Shown here one piece after another: positions 62,128 to 64,000 of a stretch of DNA of 64,000 nt. Position numbers and translations under genes: made by a program. The notes under the pieces are model-generated. The model searched no databases. It saw only the letters and a program-made list of their open reading frames with translations, and was not told where the DNA came from. This DNA comes from Caenispirillum salinarum AK4 (GTDB taxonomy: Bacteria > Pseudomonadota > Alphaproteobacteria > Rhodospirillales > Rhodospirillaceae), in assembly GCF_000315795.1 (NCBI RefSeq), contig NZ_ANHY01000015.1, positions 124,001 through 188,000 of the forward strand, in the 5' to 3' direction. Within the stretch, counting starts at the first letter, position 1; each line of letters opens with the position of its first letter.

Positions 62128-62182
62128 ATCCGCTTCCCGTCAGTCGCGTTCCGTCCCAATCGAGTCGGACGGGTATCGGCGC

Positions 62183-62211
62183 ATCATGGGTATCCCTTCA
62201 CGGAAAGTCAA
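62183..62211 (-). promoter_or_regulatory. Probable divK promoter
   Basis: Minus strand: -35 TTGACT (62211-62206), 17-base spacer, -10 CATGAT (62188-62183), 56 bases before the divK start. No TTAA-N7-TTAA CtrA site was seen. Confidence 0.5.
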
Positions 62212-62224
62212 ACGGCCGAGGCCG

Positions 62225-62590
62225 CTACGCCTTCAGGGCGGCCCATGCCACCGATAGCCATCCTGCCAGGAACGCGGTGCCGCCAAAGGGCGCTGCCATG
62301 GCGACCGGCAGGTCGGTGAGGGCCAGCAGCGTCAGCGACCCGCAGAACAGCACGATGCCCGCCTGGAACAGCACCCCGGCCACCGTCAGCGCCCGGCGCC
62401 CCGGCCAGCGGTCCGCCAGGAGGCCCACCAGCCCGAGTCCCAGTGCGTGCCACAGCATGTAGCGCGATGCCTTCTCCGCCAGGCCGACGGCCCTTTCATC
62501 ACCCATGCTTTCCAGCGCGTGCGCCGCAAAGGCACCCAGCGCCACGGCCAGAAAGGCGTTGAGGCCGGCCAGAACGATCCAGCGCCGCAT
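62225..62590 (-). CDS. DUF423 membrane protein
   Basis: A 121-residue protein with four transmembrane helices (PF04241): RWIVLAGLNAFLAVALGAFAAHAL, RYMLWHALGLGLVGLLAD, FQAGIVLFCGSLTLLAL and APFGGTAFLAGWLSVAWA. Function unknown; found widely in bacteria. ATG 62590 follows AAGGGACTGACC. A CRP-like site lies 222 bases upstream, but a terminator-like hairpin stands between them. Confidence 0.88.
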   Translation of the reverse strand: MRRWIVLAGLNAFLAVALGAFAAHALESMGDERAVGLAEKASRYMLWHALGLGLVGLLADRWPGRRALTVAGVLFQAGIVLFCGSLTLLALTDLPVAMAAPFGGTAFLAGWLSVAWAALKA

Positions 62591-62694
62591 GATGGTCAGT
62601 CCCTTCCGCATCGAGTCGGTGATCGCGTCGGCCCGGGCAGCGGCCCGGAGCGGCCACAGCACAGCCCATCGGCGCGGCGGGCGCAAGGGCAGAC

Positions 62695-62724
62695 AAAAAA
62701 AGGGCGGAGCATTTTGCTCCGCCC
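62695..62724 (-). terminator. Minus-strand terminator with T7 run
   Basis: GGGCGGAGCA (62724-62715 read on the minus strand) and TGCTCCGCCC (62711-62702), loop of 3, followed by seven T (62701-62695). The stem is a perfect 10 pairs. It ends the candidate small RNA. Confidence 0.85.
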
Positions 62725-62778
62725 AAAGTAACGCTCTTGAGGGAAAGAGGATACCGATACCGGGGCATCGCCCCGGTG
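62695..62778 (-). ncRNA. Candidate small RNA downstream of the CRP-family gene
   Basis: Read on the minus strand from about 62778: a first hairpin CCGGGGC/GCCCCGG (62776-62760), a second small hairpin CTCTT/AAGAG whose loop is TCCCTC, a short linker, then the hairpin GGGCGGAGCA/TGCTCCGCCC and seven T. Three stem-loops with a C/U-rich loop resemble alphaproteobacterial regulatory RNAs with anti-ribosome-binding-site loops. A TGTGA-N6-TCACA site is centred 41.5 bases upstream of the supposed start, with CAGTAT in the -10 place. There is no ORF. The transcript start is inferred. Confidence 0.45.
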
Positions 62779-62811
62779 AGTCCGATACTGCCCCCGCGTG
62801 CATCGGAATCC

Positions 62812-62827
62812 TGTGATACGCGTCACA
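62812..62827. promoter_or_regulatory. CRP-type binding site
   Basis: TGTGA-TACGCG-TCACA, exact half-sites and spacing of the E. coli CRP consensus. The CRP-family regulator encoded at 63038-63757 has the matching recognition helix (RETVAR). Confidence 0.65.
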
Positions 62828-62855
62828 AGGGCATGATTTTTTTGCGGTCGGCGCG

Positions 62856-62888
62856 AAAAAAGCGGGCCGCCGCGATGGCGGCGACCCG
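62856..62888 (-). terminator. Terminator of the CRP-family regulator gene
   Basis: On the minus strand CGGGTCGCCGC (62888-62878) pairs with GCGGCGGCCCG (62873-62863), one mismatch, 4-base loop, followed by six T (62861-62856). Confidence 0.8.
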
Positions 62889-62984
62889 AGGAAGGTAAAA
62901 GCGAGAGAAGAGAAAGATGACCTCGCGAGCGGGACTCGCCTCACGAGATCGAAACCATCATGCCACTGCCGGTGGCGTTTGTCG

Positions 62985-62998
62985 GTGACCAAGATCAC
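62985..62998. promoter_or_regulatory. Second CRP-like site
   Basis: GTGA-CCAAGA-TCAC; outermost positions depart from consensus (G for T on the left, G for A on the right). It lies 40 bases downstream of the CRP-family stop codon and 158 bases upstream of the candidate small RNA site. Confidence 0.35.
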
Positions 62999-63037
62999 GT
63001 CCAGAGGGTGTAGGCGGTCCGTCTTACACCACAAGCT

Positions 63038-63757
63038 TCATTCGCCGCGCACTTCTTCAACCATTTCGCTCAGGCGCTCCACGTCCAGAACCACCAGAGC
63101 GTTCTGGTCGCGGCGCACGATCTTTTTGCGCGACAGGTCGTTGAGCACGCGCGCCACGGTCTCGCGCGTGGTGCTGACGCGGGCGGCGATGTCGGAGTGC
63201 ACCGGAATGGGGCTGATGGCGGCAAAGCCCTCGGCCGTCAGCGGCGCCGAGCGGGTGAGCTGCAGCAGGTCCGCGTGCACGCGGTTGTTGGCGCCCAGCG
63301 TCGACAGGTCGAGGATTCGCGTCGTCGCCGTGCGCACGATGTTCGCCAGCCGCTGCATGACGGCCAGCGCGACGTCGGGATGGCCGCGCAGCAGGGTGAA
63401 GAACTGCTCGTGGGTCAGGCTGGCGACGGTGGTTTCGCCCACCGCCATGACGCTGGCCGAACGGGGGTTGCCGTCCAGCGCCGCCAGCTCGCCGAAGACG
63501 CCGCCGGCGTGAATGTCGTCCAGCGCCACCTCGCGCCCCGACAGGCTGTAGATCACCACCCGCACCGCGCCGCTGACCACGAAGAAGACATCGCGGCTGT
63601 CGGACTGGCGGTCGATGATCTGCTCGCCGGGAAGGTAGCGCCTCCAGCGGCACTGCGCGGCCACCGTCTCGCGTTCGGCCGGCAGCAGGCTTTCCAGCAG
63701 CTTGACCCCGTCCAGCGTCCGGTACGCTGCATCGGTGACCATCGGTTCCCCCAACAT
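63038..63757 (-). CDS. CRP/FNR-family transcriptional regulator, cAMP-CRP-like
   Basis: A 239-residue regulator. The cyclic-nucleotide-binding domain (residues 20-130) has FGELAALDGNPRSASV with the Glu90, Arg99-Ser100-Ala101 phosphate-cassette residues typical of cAMP binding. No N-terminal cysteine cluster, so not an FNR oxygen sensor. The C-terminal HTH (PF13545) has recognition helix STTRETVARVLNDL with R-E-x-x-x-R as in E. coli CRP. ATG 63757 follows AGGGA; ATG 63742 is an alternative. Two CRP-like sites lie just downstream. Confidence 0.9.
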   Translation of the reverse strand: MLGEPMVTDAAYRTLDGVKLLESLLPAERETVAAQCRWRRYLPGEQIIDRQSDSRDVFFVVSGAVRVVIYSLSGREVALDDIHAGGVFGELAALDGNPRSASVMAVGETTVASLTHEQFFTLLRGHPDVALAVMQRLANIVRTATTRILDLSTLGANNRVHADLLQLTRSAPLTAEGFAAISPIPVHSDIAARVSTTRETVARVLNDLSRKKIVRRDQNALVVLDVERLSEMVEEVRGE

Positions 63758-63860
63758 ACTTTTGATCCCTGGTTGACCCAATGGTGCGCATCTTCGCCCA
63801 AAAGACCAGCGAAAAAAGCATGGGCAAGGGATCGGGTCACCCGCCGCACGGCGCGAGCCG

Positions 63861-64000
63861 TCAGCGGAACACGACCGTCTTTGCGCCGTTGATCAGAACG
63901 CGGCGCTCGATGTGGTAGCGTACGGCCCGGGCAAGCGTCACGTTCTCCAGGTCCTGGCCGACACGCACCAGGTCTTCCACCGAATGGGTATGGTCGACCC
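63861..64000 (-). CDS. purU: Formyltetrahydrofolate deformylase PurU, C-terminal end (partial)
   Basis: The minus-strand frame is open from the window end to a TGA at 63863-63861 and encodes HTHSVEDLVRVGQDLENVTLARAVRYHIERRVLINGAKTVVFR. This is the conserved C terminus of PurU, which hydrolyses 10-formyl-THF to formate for purine synthesis. It has the same direction as the CRP-family gene, 103 bases upstream of it. Confidence 0.85.
   Translation of the reverse strand, partial: VDHTHSVEDLVRVGQDLENVTLARAVRYHIERRVLINGAKTVVFR

Noticed and set aside
62837-62843. Plus-strand terminator at GATTTTTTT
   Set aside because: No stem precedes the T-run on the plus strand and no plus-strand gene ends nearby.

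Overview
The window reads as chromosome of a high-GC alphaproteobacterium, most likely in or near the Rhodospirillales. I base this on the strong G/C third-codon bias in every real gene, a Caulobacter-type Tad/Cpa pilus locus, a DivK homologue next to rpmG, a PuuD-type membrane urate hydroxylase, and DUF1127 and ChaB stress-type proteins. The genus assignment is inference. Genes are densely packed, with many ATGA or GTGA stop/start overlaps and a recurring GGGAGAC-like ribosome binding site. No rRNA, tRNA, CRISPR array or intact insertion sequence was found.

Layout: 1-10820 (+) is most of a tad locus: secretin end, CpaD-like lipoprotein, cpaE, cpaF, tadB, tadC, two TPR proteins, prepilin peptidase and three TadE/TadG-type pseudopilins. 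10823-22869 is a purine catabolism island: xdhABC, a UraD-UraH fusion and puuD on the minus strand; a divergent ABC importer, allantoinase puuE and a GntR/FCD regulator on the plus strand. A BrnTA toxin-antitoxin pair sits antisense inside the importer operon. 22885-28822 holds a nuclease-fold protein and a PadR-controlled RND efflux pair with a triple operator. 28962-34535 holds a hydrolase, a four-PAS/GGDEF/EAL protein, a small secreted protein, an orphan HepT-like protein and a YbaY-type lipoprotein. 34644-37915 is proVWX for glycine betaine uptake. 38261-46757 is a mixed metabolic block: a FAS1 protein, dodecin, two FAD oxidoreductases, a JmjC/cupin oxygenase, a phosphatase, a thiolase and MtgA.

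46758-47344 and 52069-52864 are repeat-rich intergenic zones. The second contains a 431-bp element: a broken GIY-YIG nuclease gene between perfect 34-bp inverted repeats whose unit is itself a hairpin. Relatives of the unit occur in the first zone. This is the most unusual structure in the window. Between them lie arsM, a flavin reductase, a MarR regulator, prfC and an HD phosphohydrolase. 52865-58493 is glycogen metabolism: glgC divergent from glgA-glgP. 58667-64000 is a set of small stress and regulatory genes: DUF4168, ChaB, TraR/DksA, DUF1127, LysR, rpmG, divK, DUF423, a CRP-family regulator and the end of purU. Just downstream of the CRP-family gene is a consensus TGTGA-N6-TCACA site in front of what looks like an unannotated small RNA of about 84 nt.
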